A stretch of 64,000 nucleotides of DNA, taken from positions 1 through 64,000 of the forward strand of contig PUFA01000068.1 in assembly GCA_003508835.1 (NCBI GenBank). Direction: 5' to 3'. Shown one piece after another: positions 34,430 through 47,135 of this stretch; the stretch's first letter is position 1; each line of letters opens with the position of its first letter. The position numbers and the translations under genes were made by a program. The notes below the pieces were generated by a model. It was not told the origin of the DNA. It was given only the letters and a program-made list of their open reading frames with translations, and did not search any database. This DNA is from Eonycteris spelaea (Eukaryota > Chordata > Mammalia > Chiroptera > Pteropodidae).

Positions 34430-34725
34430 ATGCTTTACTGTTCTCTGTATCTATCTGGAGCATTTCAGTAGTCTCTATCTTTCTCTCCAGTGCCACTCTT
34501 GCTCTTGCTGCGATGTTTTCTTATAACAGCCAGAGTGATAAATCAGATTATATCACTCTTCTGCTTCAAAACTGTCAATAACTTTTTTTAGCTAATGACT
34601 TAGAATAAAATCAAATTTCTTACCATAGTCTACAATGATCTATACTATAAATTCCTGTTTTCTGAACTCATCATCTCTATTTTTGTGGTGTTTATTAGTA
34701 ACCAACTTTCTTCTGGTTCTTCAAA
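34430..34725 (+). mobile_element. LINE-2 fragment
   Basis: AACAGCCAGAGTGATAAATC, TATATCACTCTTCTGCTTCA, TAGAATAAAATCAAATTTCT and ACCATAGTCTACAATGATCT reproduce the ordered words of the L2 3' region. Confidence 0.75.
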
Positions 34726-35925
34726 AGTTTCAAGCTTATAAAGCTTAAATGATCTTTAATGAATGGCTCCCTTAAGCACTGGAAATGAATGAATTACATT
34801 CAATAGAAGTTATCTAATTTTATGGTAATTATTGGCATGTCTACCTCTCTTATAGATTCCAAGTTTCTAAAAATAATTTGTGTTTATAGCCTTTGCAATA
34901 TGTCTGCTAAAATATTAATTATGGTGTTTGAATACATAAATATATCATTATTAATGTTTAATTTGTTACTTGTTATCCTTAAAACTTTTCAACATCCTAG
35001 GAATTCTTGCTGGCTGGGATGATAGCAGGAATGTCCAAATGCGAACCTAAACTTTTACCTTCATTTCTTAGCAAACCTATAATTCAAATTCATGATCTTC
35101 TCAAATTTAAATTCTTCCCTATGAATTGATAATTTTACTGACTGACAGCTGTCATAGTTTCCTCTTCATTATAGTTATATATCTAATATTTTCATTTTTA
35201 TGTTTTTAATGATGCGTATTAAAATATCTATAGAACTATATATACTGTGTCTTGTAAGTGTAGTATTATCTCATCTTTAACAAGAAATATAAACCAGCAT
35301 AAATATTTTGTTTTCCATTAAGACATATGCAAACATGAAATAACAGCTAAGCCTTCTGATTATTCTACCTGGATAACAGGAACTCTATTTTGTTCTTTCT
35401 CTCCACCTTACAGCATCCTTTTCTGTCTTCATTGTGTTTTCCTTCACTTTCCCTCTCGCCAGCAAGAGATCTGTCTGTGATTCCTAATGGTTTAATTTGC
35501 TTCAGGGAGAATTCTTTTTCTCTGACATAATAACCATTCAAATCACACTATTGGAAAAGCTGTTATCTTTTCTGGTCCAAGATACCAGTTTGCTAACTAT
35601 CAAAATCTAGGGGTGGAGAAAGTAGTAAATTTGTCAGCTAGGACCTACACCAAGTCTGGCTTCTGTGTTTTGAGAGCTTATTGCTATTTGTAACTCTATC
35701 TCTGACCCAGATCAACCCGATAACTATATTTTAACAATAGTTACCTATGTCTAACTTTAAGTATTGTGTACAGTTCCCACTGATCTGCATTTGTAACTTC
35801 TCAAATGTCTTCTTTCTGACTTTTCCTACTAAATTTGATTTTTACAAATCCGCTTTGGTTGATGACTCACAGTTCTATTTAATTTTATCTATTTGTTACA
35901 AATATGTTTTAAAATGTCCAATTTT
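34726..35925. other. Unassigned AT-rich sequence
   Basis: No gene, no clear repeat. The frames at 34822-35022 and 35747-35935 show no known domain. Confidence 0.45.
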
Positions 35926-35929
35926 ACAA

Positions 35930-36520
35930 GTTTAAAGAATGACAACATTCATGTACTCATCATCTAGGTCTTAAGTTTATTAAGATTTCTCATTTTGATC
36001 TATTTTTCTGAAATATTTTAAATTAATTTTATACATCATGATAATTTTTAAAAGTATTTTATTATAGTTTATTATAATTTGTAAAAATGCAACGAAAATT
36101 TAAAATTTCCTACATAAACACAATTTTATTATCACACACAATAAATAGTAGTTCTTCTTATAATTTAATACAAATTCCTACTCAAACTTTTCCAAATTTT
36201 CCTAAATTATCACAGATAACTTGCCTTTGATAATGCTCCTTATGTCTCATTTAATGTAAAACATAGTCACAATTTTGTGACATTGAGTTGTTGAAAACTA
36301 GGTCAGTTTTTTCTACAGAAGGTTTCGACTTTTAAGCTTGATGACTGCTTTCTTATGGTGTCATTTTATTTTTTCCTCTGTCTCATGTATTTCCTATAAA
36401 TTGGAATTAAATCTGAAAACATTAGTTTTAGGCTATACCCTCTTTGCAAGAATGATTAATAAGTGAATTTATATTTGTCTTATGTTACAAAATACACATG
36501 ATTACTGGCTCTTCTACATT
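35930..36520 (-). mobile_element. L1ME-like 3' region, antisense
   Basis: Words such as TACATAAACACAATTTTATT, AAACTTTTCCAAATTTTCCT and AGAAGGTTTCGACTTTTAAG follow the antisense 3' part of old L1ME elements. Strongly diverged. Confidence 0.5.
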
Positions 36521-36632
36521 GTTTATACTGATGAGTTGGTTTCAAATAATAGCTGTTTTATTTATTTTTAATATTTTTGCAACTTTTATTTTTATATATT
36601 TTTAAACTTCAGGCAAGTTACAAGAAAAAAAC

Positions 36633-36706
36633 AAATATTTCTAGACATCAGGAAAGTACAAATTGCAAATTTATTGTTCTTAGAGTTGCAGGATGGCCTT
36701 TAACCC
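36633..36706 (+). repeat. 74-bp dispersed element, copy 1
   Basis: Contains GTACAAATTGCAAATTTATT and CTTAGAGTTGCAGGATGGCC. It matches the reverse complement of 50119-50192 at 70 of 74 positions, without gaps, while the flanks do not match. Family not recognised. Confidence 0.8.
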
Positions 36707-36839
36707 CCACATATAAAATGCAGAATTGCCAACTGATTATATTCTGTTTCTTTTTTTAAAATCCTTCTTTCTTTCTTTACCATGTGCATACATATTTAAA
36801 ACTTTTAACTGAGTCAATTAGTTGCAAGTTAGAATGTCA

Positions 36840-37230
36840 CACTAATTTATTTCTAAGTACTGTACTGTTTATTTACTAAGAACAAGGGTATTATCTCCCA
36901 TATTTCATAATTATTAAAATTGTTACATCTAACATTGAAACAAAACTATTAGTATTTTTTCCAGAGACTATATTTAATTTTTGTCAACACTTCTGATTAC
37001 TTTGCATATATATTTTTCCCAGTCCAGAATCTAATCAGGTATTATGCATTGCATTTAGTTTGATGAATCTTTATTTCTTTTAGTATAGAACAGTTTCTTA
37101 GTCTTTCTTTATGCTTTATAATCTTAATATTTTTGAAAAGTTTTAGTCAGTTATTTAGTAGAGTCTCCCTTAGATTGAATTTGCCTAATGTTTTCTCACA
37201 ACTGTGAATTTTAAAAAGTCAGATTCATTC
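36840..37230 (-). mobile_element. L1ME-like 3' region, second antisense piece
   Basis: TTGCATTTAGTTTGATGAAT, GTTTTAGTCAGTTATTTAGT and GAATTTGCCTAATGTTTTCT resemble the same L1ME 3' region that precedes. It may be one element split by the 36.5-36.8 kb sequence. Confidence 0.45.
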
Positions 37231-37234
37231 TTGA

Positions 37235-37595
37235 GAATGGGTTGTTTTGAGGGTAAATTGAAACCCAGAGTGGAAATACTTGGAACCCCTCATTTCTTCT
37301 TCTTTACCCCATGAAAGACATTGTTAATAAGCAAAGACCCTTTTTTTCTACTAATATAGATTTGAATTCAGAATCCTTCTCAAAACATCACTTACTACAA
37401 CTAAAAGAACTCAAAAGAAATATCTATTTGACACACTTTTATCAAATACTCTTCAACTTATATGGGTACTACTATGTGGTTTGCCTATTTCTGTTTATTC
37501 TATGGCTATTGAATATACAAGATGCTAAACCCACAATACAAGTAACATTTCAGTAAGCATTACTTAAACGGCGTAATTGAAAGACAATATGTTTC
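37235..37595. other. Unassigned sequence
   Basis: No gene or repeat recognised; the 81-codon frame at 37311-37556 has no familiar motif. Confidence 0.4.
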
Positions 37596-37599
37596 ATAA

Positions 37600-37800
37600 G
37601 GTATAAAACTCTGGAGCCTAATTAAACTGGGTTTTTGCCCTAGTTAGGATTGTTATGGTAAACTACTTATTTGTTTTGAATCTCAATATTTTCATCTACC
37701 AAAGAAACAGCATTGCTTACCATATAAGGGTAATGTGAAGCATAGAGATGGTAGGCATGTACCTAAACTGTTGCCGGCATTGGGCAGTTAGTAAATATTA
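37600..37800 (+). mobile_element. MIR SINE
   Basis: Shows the MIR order: a CTCTGGAGCCTAATTAAACT start, TGAATCTCAATATTTTCATC (from CCTCAGTTTCCTCATC), GGTAATGTGAAGCATAGAGA and the 3' end GTTAGTAAATATTATTATTA. Confidence 0.75.
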
Positions 37801-38299
37801 TTATTATTTTTTTTATTACTGACTATTATTGCTAGACTATGATCCAGGATATTTTTACTTTGAATCCTATCTTAACATTTGCTGCTAAGTGTGATTGAGA
37901 AATAAGAAAGCCACATTAGAAAGAACTTAGGAAACATCCATGCACAAATAGCTATGGAATAAACGTTGTAGGCAGTCAGAAAGTTCTAGTATGGAAAACG
38001 TACTGCTGACCATATATCTATCCCCAATTCCCTTACTCCCTCCACAGTCCCTTTGCTGAGCAACACACTGTAGAGTGTGCTGTTCCCAAACAATTAGGCC
38101 TATTTCTTCTTTTATTTTTTTGACTTGCCCAATCCCTGCCACCTGCACCCTCTCAAATGCACTGATCATGTTGATTTTCTATTCTTGAGCTATCTGTAGA
38201 AAAAAACAAATGAGCGATAAAAGTGTTGCTAATATTCAGAAAGGAGATTTAACTTTCCATTTCTGAATATCTATGTGCATCATACCAAGATTGTCAAAC

Positions 38300-38530
38300 T
38301 TTATTGATGCCATATTAAGGGCTCTATAATGAACAAAACTCTTTCACAGACATTGTTTTATCTTATCCTGAAAAATCGTTCTCTGAAGTGCTCAGGGTGG
38401 AAATTACTGTTTATATTGTAATGAACCCAGGAAATTTCAATAACTAGTCTAAAGTAACACATCTACTTGATCAGAGCACAAACTGGTTTCCTCTAACTCC
38501 ATACTCCTTGCTATTTCTACTATATAAGCC
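38300..38530 (-). mobile_element. MIR SINE, antisense
   Basis: TTGTTTTATCTTATCCTGAA, GAAATTACTGTTTATATTGT and AGTCTAAAGTAACACATCTA follow the antisense MIR core and 5' half, ending in an ACTCCATACTCC block. Confidence 0.6.
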
Positions 38531-38689
38531 TATTTGTCTGTTTTATGGTTGCTGTTGGGATTCCTAAGTTCTGACAATGAGTTGTCCATGATGAAACTAA
38601 ACCTCTCAGTGAGAGCAGGTTGGTAGAGTCAGGCACACCATTTATGTGAATACAAATAATTGATGTTCCTTCCTCCTAATTCTTTTATT

Positions 38690-38860
38690 CTAGTAATATT
38701 ACATATTTATATTATGATTTCTCTAGCACATAGCAAGCACTCAATAAATTTGGTTCAACAAATGCAATATAATTCCTTTCATTATACATTTATCAATGAG
38801 AAAATAGACCAGAACAGTAGGTAACCTACTCAAAGTGGTACAGGACAGTGTCAGTACCAG
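38690..38860. mobile_element. MIR 3' end followed by inverted MIR piece
   Basis: AGCACATAGCAAGCACTCAA at about 38724 is the sense MIR/L2 3' end. Directly after it, TTTATCAATGAGAAAATAGA with AGGTAACCTACTCAAAGTGG (38785-38840) is the antisense MIR core, so the two parts are inverted relative to each other. Confidence 0.55.
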
Positions 38861-40461
38861 GGCTATAAGGAATAAAGAAAATCTTAGCTCTAAAGGAATG
38901 TTGGTTAAATCAGGCTGAGATGTCCCCAAGCCAAAAAGAATTGCTTGGATTAGATTCATTTGGTGAATGTCAATGGTCAAAAGTCTGTTTTCATCACCTC
39001 CATTGAGGTTTTTATGAGCTGTGCTAAATTAACATTGTGTGGTCTTTATGGCAGTAAAAATGTTATTGAGTTCAGTAGGTGATAGTTACATATTAAAACA
39101 TATAGTAGTGCTCAATTCCAAGTCAGACAATACTTGCTCAAAGCTGACCGCTATTTAAAGAGTTTATTAATTTAACTTTTTTTTTAAACTTTGAGGCCAT
39201 GCTGGTAAATGAGAAGAGTATATTTGGGCTAATATTTTATGATTTTTTGGTGGGAAAATCTTAAAGCAGGAGATTGCACGTGCTTTCTTCTGAAAAAATA
39301 GACAAGTTTAAATTTCGAAAACCTTATTACTGCTAGAAAGGAGTGCTATCACAGCCTGTATGTGAAGTTCTCAGATAGTATAACTATTCCAGAGAAGCAA
39401 TAGTGTTGTTTTCCCTGCCTGAACTTACTAGACAAAGACACAGTGACTGCCACAGAACTTCTGACTAATCAGATAAATATGCAAATCATTTGTAGATTAT
39501 GGTTAACTTGTCAGAGCCCTTTGGTGGGCAATATTAATTTAGGAGAATAGAAGAAAAGAAATAGCTGTAGATGCAAAGAGTCAAAAAGTTTTGTCTGGTA
39601 AAAACTCACTAACCCCAGGATTTAGCAGCTGTAAAACTAAAAGACCATTTAAGCTACTATTTTAACATGGCCACATTAGATTACACAATTTCTAACTTTA
39701 AACTTACATTAGTGGACTTTTTTTTAAGGGTAGTAAATTTAGCATTGGAAATAAATGAGAATAGAGCCTGAGGAAATATGACAATTTACTAAATGTTTTG
39801 AAGTTGAGGCGAATGGTAGAATATCATCAGGTGAAATGAAAGCTACTCTAAATATCCCCAGAGTGGTGATGAAGGAAAGAGAAAGTCAAAAACTCTGGGC
39901 TTGGACTCTGCATGTGTGAGAAAATGTGGAAGAAAGAAGATGGATTGAAAACAGGATAATTAAATATCAACAAGGAAAAAAATCAGATGTTAATCTATGT
40001 ATATTTACTTCATTTGTAAAGTTGATTTAAGCAAGTTAGGAAATATAATATTTCTCAGGATGATTTAAATAGAAAGGGGTTTGTAGGAAGGGTTCTGTGT
40101 AGGTCACAGAATTTCCAGGAAGGCCAAAGAACCAGCAAATGGAATAAAAATAATAATGACACAATAAAATATTAAGCAGCCAGACCCACAGAACCACATC
40201 TCAAATGGTCTCACACAATAAATGCAATCTTATAATACCACCGCTGAGACTGGATGCCATGGCTGCCCTGATATTACTTCTGGTGAAAGTTGATAATGAC
40301 TCTGAGAAAGAACCTTCCATTTTCTGATTCCTTAAATCACTACAGGATCAAAACTCCAGGATAGTGCATGGATTAGTTGAACCTATTTCCTAAAAGCATT
40401 CGTTAGCCACCAGGTTACAGAGAAAACAAGTCTTATAGACACAATCAGTTTCTGCCACCAG
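38861..40461. other. Unassigned gene-free sequence
   Basis: No gene or clear repeat family recognised in about 1.6 kb. Confidence 0.45.
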
Positions 40462-42801
40462 TATTTTTTTTCTTTTTCTTTTTCATTAATTTATTTTAAT
40501 TAATTTCAAGTATAGAGTACATTGGTTATACATTATATAGTTCGTAAAATGATCCCCCCAATTGCCCCCTCCCTCCCCTAACCCTCCACCTGGCCAATGT
40601 ATTCATTCTAATTGTATTCTCTATGCCATGCTCCCCATCCCTATGTCTAGCCATCAGCTACTAATTTGTACTTCTTTAACCCTTACCCCATACTCTCAGA
40701 CCCCCAAACCTCCCTCCCCTCTGTCTGTCACCAAATTGTCCATATATTTGTGAGTCTGTTTTTTATTAGTTTGTTCTTTTTATTCCTTAGATTCCGCATT
40801 TAAGTGAATTCACATAGTGCTTATCTTTCTCTGTCTGACTTAATACCTTCTAAGTCCATCAAAGCAATATTGTTTTTCTATCTCCTTCCTTTTATAGTCT
40901 GTGTCTTTTAATCTGAAGTAAGTCTCTTATAGGCAACATGTAGGGGTCTTATTTTCCTTTCCATTCATCCACTCTTTTAGTTGGAGCATTTAATTCTTTT
41001 CCATTTGAGGTACTTATTGATAGGAATGTAGTTGTCACCTTTATTTATTCCTGTTTTTGATACATGTTTTTTTGTTGTTGTTGTTGTTCTTAAAGAAGTC
41101 CCTTCAACATTTCCTGTAATACTGCTTGGTGGTGATAAATTCCTTCAGTTTATTTTTGTCTGGAAAGTTTTTTATCAGTCCTTCAACTTCAAATGATAGC
41201 TTTGCTAGATAAATTATTCTTGTTGTAGATCCTGGGTCTTCATTCTGTCAAATATTTTTTGCCAAGCCCTTCTGTCCTGCATAGTTTCTTTTGAGAAATC
41301 AGCTGCAGTCTTATGGGTTTCCCTTATAAGTAACTATTAGCTTTTCTGTGCTCTTTTAATATTCTTTCTTTGTATTTAACCTTTGGCATTTTAATTATGA
41401 TGTGTCTTGGTGTGGGCCTCTTTGGATCCCTGATTTTTGGAATTCTCTGAGCTTCCTGGGGTTTTATGTGTATTTCCTTCACCAGGTTAGGGAAGTTTTC
41501 CATCATTATTTCTTCAAACAGCTTTCAACATCTTGATTTTCTTTAGTTATGCAATCAGATGGATATTTGGACCTTAAGTGTCCCATGTGCTCCTTAAATT
41601 ATTTTTATAGTCTTGGCATCTTATCTCTTGCCATTGTGATTGAGTGTCCTTGGCTTTCCTGTCCTCTAGATAGGGCATTTGATCCTTTTCTTTATTCACT
41701 TTGTTTATTCCATTTAATATACTTTCATCTCAGATAATGTGTTCTTCATTTCAGACTGGTTCCCTTTTATAATTTCCATTTCCATTTTTATGTTTTTTAT
41801 CTCTTTGTTGAAGTTCTCACTGAATTTAACCAAAAGTTCATTGAGCATCTTTATAACAGTGTTTTGAACTCTGCATCTGTTAGATTATTTGACTCCATTA
41901 TCTGGATCTCTTTCTCTTCTTCATATGGTTTCTGCTTCTTTGTCTTCCCATTTTGGCTGACTTTCCAGTCTGTTTCTGTGTACTCAGCAAAGCTCCTAAG
42001 TCTCCCGATCTTATTAGTGTGGATTTGTGAAGTAGGTGTCTAGTGGCACAGTTCTGAGATGGGTTCAGCTGCAGGTTATATGTAGCCCAAGCCACTACCT
42101 CTCCAGGGCCACCTGTTAAGATTCAACAAGCAATCCACAGGTGGTGTGCTTATAGTGGCCTCAGAAGGCCACACAAGAAACCGAGTTCAGGTGCCTCTAG
42201 CGTGAGTCTAGGCTTGCTCAGCAAGGAGCATCTGACTCCCTGAGAATATACCTGGGTGTGGCTTGGGTGGGGCCACAAGTTGGGAGAGGTGGGGTTTCAG
42301 GGAGTCCTCTGGGTGACCTCTGCTATCCACTTTGATGATATCACAGCTATGGCAGGGCTTTGTCTGGCCCACTGGGAAGGGAGTGCACTCAACAGGGAAT
42401 AAGGATTACTGGTGTACAGAGTGAGTGTCACCTGGGCCCTCACTCTGACAATGTCACACTGTAAGTCCCTGGTGCAGCCAAATCAGCACTGGTGCTCAGA
42501 TAAAGCAGATCTGTCATCTCGAAAATCCACTCGCAGATGCGGCCCCTTTAAGAAGAGTCTGCTGCTGTTGCAGCCTCTGTCTCATTCAGCTGCTCGAGAG
42601 ACCTGCAGTCCCATGCCCCTGCCCTCTCCTACCTTCTGCTGTTGCAGGGTGCTTTCTCGGATTTCTCCCTAGTTGTATGGCATGTTCATCCAGATCCCAG
42701 GTGATATTTCCTTCCTGCTGCTCCTTGTTTCCATCACAACTTTGATTTGGTTGCCAGAGGAATGAACAGAGCCTCTATCATCTATGCCATTTTGGTTCAC
42801 T
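40462..42801 (-). mobile_element. L1 copy D, internally deleted, antisense
   Basis: Antisense L1 with a 3' UTR (TTTCAAGTATAGAGTACATT, CACCTGGCCAATGTATTC), a break near 40850, then the ORF2 endonuclease start (TTTTAATCTGAAGTAAGTCT, TTATTGATAGGAATGTAG), ORF1 (about 41.1-41.9 kb) and a GC-richer 5' UTR to an L1-type 5' end (ATGCCATTTTGGTTCACTC). Nearly all of ORF2 is missing. No intact frame; the 42412-42672 frame lies in the 5' UTR. Confidence 0.82.
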
Positions 42802-43315
42802 CTCAGTATTTCTTTATTGAGCTCAGGTGTTTGTTAAGCAAAGGATCATAAAGTTTAAACATTGAGAAACAACCAGTAATTATTGAAAGTGAAGAGATAA
42901 AAGTGTATGGAAAATATTTATGTGTAGGTGTGTGTATTAACTCTACACATACAGTTAGAGACAATTTTGTGTTATATCATTTTAAATAATTTAATATATA
43001 ATCAGAAGAACTAAAGCTAAGTAAGTTAAACATAGATGACTTTGATTTGGTTGTTAGCGTAAGATGAAGAAGGTAAGGGAAGGAGTGGATGGCTTTTCAT
43101 TACAAATTCTTTCATGTCACATCCATATATTTGATACAATTTAAGAAGTAATCCATTTGATCAGAGAATTATGAATATACACAAAATTAAAGGAGAATGG
43201 ACTGAAGACTATTTTCAAGACTCTGATCCTAGGGTTTCATGATTCTGTGGTGTTATAATTTCAAATCACAAGTATAAAATCTGGCAGTTTCTGGAAGCCC
43301 CATCTTCTTATCTGA
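42802..43315. other. Unassigned AT-rich sequence
   Basis: No gene or repeat recognised. Confidence 0.45.
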
Positions 43316-43914
43316 CATCATTAGTCATCAAAATCATAATGAGATACCACTTCACACCATTAGCATGGCTGTAATCAAGTAGTCAGATAATGAAAGTAGT
43401 AAGTGAAGATGTAGAGAAGTGGAACCCTCTCAAACTGCTGTTGAAAATGTAAAGTAGTACAGCCACTTTGGAAAATAGTTTGTCAATTCCTCAAATTGTT
43501 AAAGTTACCACATGACCCAGCAATTGCACTCTTAAGTATATACTCAAGACAAATGAAAACATATGTCCCCATAAAAATTCTACAGGAATGTTTATAGCAG
43601 CATTATTCATAATAGCCAGAAAAATGAAAAACCCAAATGCCCATCAAATGAAAAACAGATAAACAACTGGAATCAGTTATGGAAGGACAGAGACTGTGTG
43701 ATACCACTTACAAAAGGTATCTAAAATAGAGCGGAATATAGAATGGTGGTTGTCAGGGGCTAAGGAAAGGAGAAATGAGTCATTCATAATGAAAAAGTTT
43801 CAGAGATCTGCTTTACAGTAATGTGTTTAGAGTCAACAATACTGTACTGTACACTTAAAATTTTGTTAAGAAGGTAGATTTCATGTCTGTTTCTTACCAC
43901 AAGAAAAAAAAATG
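43316..43914 (+). mobile_element. L1 ORF2 end and 3' UTR, sense
   Basis: AATGAGATACCACTTCACAC, TTACCACATGACCCAGCAAT and TAGCAGCATTATTCATAATA are the L1 ORF2 C-terminal coding landmarks. TGGTGGTTGTCAGGGGCTAA and ACTTAAAATTTTGTTAAGAA mark its 3' UTR. Confidence 0.9.
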
Positions 43915-44047
43915 TTATGGTAATATGAAAGTTTTTTTTTTTTAATAGGGATAATAAATTCAAATGGCAACAATAAGAAAAAAACACAACTTGTAGTATA
44001 TACATACAACTGAATATTTTTAAGCCATTTAAAAAAATTATTAATAT

Positions 44048-44473
44048 TGCCGGAGCCAGCAGGCTAAAGTCGAACAGCACCTAAAAGAGGGGGGGTGAAG
44101 CCTAAGGAAAAAAGAAGACAGGAAAGCGCTTCAGGAGGGCATACAGTCAATGCTGCAGCCTTGAGTTTATTTAGCATAGCCCTTATATTTCTTTTTGAAC
44201 ACAATAGCAAGACACAGAGTACAATACCATAGGAATGCTGGCATTTACATAAGTTCCTATACATCCTTCCCTCAGGGTTCAAACATCCTAGCTATTTGTA
44301 AAACATTCCACTATCTTATAAGGATTACTTTAGGAGGCATACCTCTCCTCCAGGGTCAGTAATGTTTTACTCAAACCCCTGCTTCCTTGAACCATTGTTT
44401 AAGCAGTCTCAGTAACTGCTTTATGGCCTGTAAGCTACGTGACTTCTTCAGTGTCTCAAAATGGCTCCCGACA
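44048..44473 (-). mobile_element. Solo LTR, ERVK/betaretrovirus type
   Basis: A 426-bp LTR. On the minus strand it starts TGTCGGGAGCCATTTTG and ends GGCTCCGGCA, giving the TG...CA termini and a short near-inverted repeat (GGAGCC/GGCTCC). A perfect 6-bp target duplication TAATAT flanks it (44042-44047 and 44474-44479), the size made by betaretrovirus-type integrases. No internal viral genes remain, so it is a solo LTR from recombination between two LTRs. The minus-strand open frame at 44064-44282 falls inside the LTR and is not a gene. Confidence 0.9.
44166..44190 (-). promoter_or_regulatory. LTR TATA-like and poly(A) signals
   Basis: On the minus strand AAATATAAGG (44190-44181) is followed by AATAAA (44171-44166), about 118 bp before the LTR end. 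The closeness suggests a compact arrangement in which the poly(A) signal lies at or upstream of the transcription start. Confidence 0.6.
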
Positions 44474-44830
44474 TAATATGGATGAATTTTGAAGACATGT
44501 TAAGTGACAGAAGTCAGTGACAAAAAACCTATATATTATGTAATCCCATTTATATGAAATAGCTAGAATAGTCAAATCTATAGACTAGAAAAGAGACTAG
44601 AGGCTGCTTAGGGCTTGGAGAGTTAGGGATCAGGATGATATATCTAAAGAGTATGAAGTTTCTTTTTGAGGTAATAAACATATTCTAAAGTTGTGATAGT
44701 TGCCCAAATCTGTAAATACGCTAAAACTATTAAATTTTACACTTTAAATTGCTGAACTGTATGGTATACAAATTTTATTTTGAAAGCTGTTATTAATAAT
44801 AAAGAGTAATTTAAAATACAGGAAAACACA

Positions 44831-47135
44831 CAGTGCTCTTATGGTAGGTCATATGAAATACCTCATCGAAAAGGTCAACCAGCAGCCCTGGCACTTAAAA
44901 AAAAGTTGAATATACATTAGAGTATAGACAAAGAAAGAGCAATCTGGGAAATGATTTAGAAATTTGTTAATGATTAATGTTAATGTTAATGTTAATGATT
45001 AATGATAAATGTACTTGTGGTAAAAGCTGTAGATGTAGGTACTGAGGCCTTATTGTAAGCCAGAGTCAAAGACGCGTCTACCACTTCCCAGGGGTCCTGG
45101 TTGGAAGACCTGACTCTCTGTAAGAGTAGAGGAACCTGTAGTTTTGTTTGTTTGTTTGTTCATTTGTTTGTTTATTGTTTCTCCAGAAAGGAGTACAATC
45201 TGGGAACAATAAAAAAAAAAAAAAAGATTATTTTCTTACTTGAATAGACTGACTCTCAAGTTCATAAATAAAAATAAGAAGAGTCAGGGAAAAAAGTAAT
45301 AATAAAGAATTATAAAATATTGAAATATTTTACAAAGCTATGGCCAACAAAATGTGGATTTTTTAAAAAGTACATCTTTGTGTTTCAGTGTTCTTACATA
45401 GTACAGATACTTTATCAAATAAACTCAGCTTTATGTTAAATGTAAATTAAACACACATAAAAAATTATGAACAAATTTTTAAAAGACTGGAAAATAACTC
45501 CAAGCCATGAATACTTATTGAAAATGTACATTGTGTTGATAAAACAGTCTTAAATCACCATACTCTGAAAATTAACTGCAATCAAATGTAAATGTTCAAA
45601 GAAATAATAAAGGCTAAAGTGACATAGGATAAAACTCATTAATTGATAAGTCAATTGAACTGAAGAGAAAATCTAGGACAAACCCAAATATATGGGGATA
45701 AGTAGTTTTTTAGAAGATATTTGAAATTTGTGGTGAAAATATGAATTAATAAATGGCATTCAAACTAATTAGAAAGTCATGTAGAAAAATATTAATGCAT
45801 TTATTCCTCATATTTTCAAGGCTATAAATTCCAGTTTGAATCAAAAAGTTTTAATGGAAAAAAATATATATATATAAAAGTATAAAATGATGTAATGGAA
45901 TGCATTTTTTTTTTTACTTTGAAATTAGGAGGACCTTTCTAAATGTGACACAGTATCCACAGAAAAGAATGATTAATCACACAAATCTCAAATATATTCT
46001 GAAAACAGAAATCACCATCACTAAAGGAGTTACAGAACCTTGGGAAAATACTTATATCACATAGTTACACTCCTATGTTATATTTTACATATATGCTTCA
46101 TATATATTGATAACTAAAAAAGTTGTTTAATGCATAAAGAGGCCTAAAAAATAAATATAAAGGAACTTAAGAATAGGATAAACACAAATACACATCTGGA
46201 AGGAGAACACTTTGAGGACTTCTGATTGAAAGGAAGAGATGATTTGGGTTTAGAATAGGGGCATAGGAGAACATGGGTGGGAAGCAAGAACCATTTCAAC
46301 CTTCTGACTAAAGGGCTCCTTCTTTCTGAGGAAATAGATGTTCTGAGCTTATTTCCTCCCTGAAAATACACAGTCAGCCTCAACCTACCCTAATTATTCT
46401 TAAGCAAAAAAAAATTGGGGGGGGGTACAGATTGGATTAAGAATACTACAAATTGAAGAGTATTGTGTTTTTATGTTTTCATTATTTATAAACACAGAAA
46501 TATATACATCCTATCCTTGAATTTGTAATAGTTTATGTTTGTGTATTGAGTGCATTTAATACTATAAAGAAGTTTCATTTTCCCCAAAAACTAGTATAGA
46601 AATCTGCCAAGTAAATTATTCTAATGTAGAGGTTTTTATTTTGTTTGTTTTGTTTTTTACTTCACTCTATTCCCCTTAGCAGCTACGCTTCAGTATTTGT
46701 CTCTGGAGCAACTAAGTGGTTAAAAAAATAAAGTCACATAAATTTAATTAAAAATAAAATATTGCTTATTATAATAGTGATGCATGATTTTTGGAAGGCA
46801 TGTATTTTCCGTATGTTAGCCATTATTCCTCAACTTGCATTTTTATATTTCTAATATGGGGCTGATGTCTGGAGGTACATTAAATAATTTAATGTCATGT
46901 GCTTATGCTATTTTCATGACTGCTTTCACAGATTTAACACTTATTTATAGTTCAGTAGAGGAGTTGTGAGATGTTCCCATTACTGACAAAGGAGGCTGTG
47001 GGAAACATCATTTCCCATCATTAATGACAGCAACGTAGCTTGGAGCAGGTCACACGTTATTCTGAAGACACTGATAAACCTTCATAATCTGGTGTATGAG
47101 ACTCAAGTTAATATTTCTTCCTAACTGATACCCAG
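44831..47135. other. Unassigned AT-rich sequence
   Basis: Contains a (TTAATG)n run at 44977-45000, a (GTTT)n run at 45143-45178 and poly(A) of about 15 at 45211-45225. No gene. The minus-strand frame 46144-46383 has no known domain. Confidence 0.5.

Larger units (their letters stand above)
43980..44830 (+). mobile_element. Second L1 3' segment, split by an LTR
   Basis: The L1 text TATATACATACAACTGAATA up to 44047 continues at 44480 with GGATGAATTTTGAAGACATG and TTATGTAATCCCATTTATAT, ending in L1 3' UTR (GAACTGTATGGTATACAAAT). The 44048-44473 LTR and one target copy interrupt it. Confidence 0.8.

Noticed and set aside
42412..42672. 86-aa plus-strand frame
   Set aside because: It lies in the 5' UTR of antisense L1 copy D.
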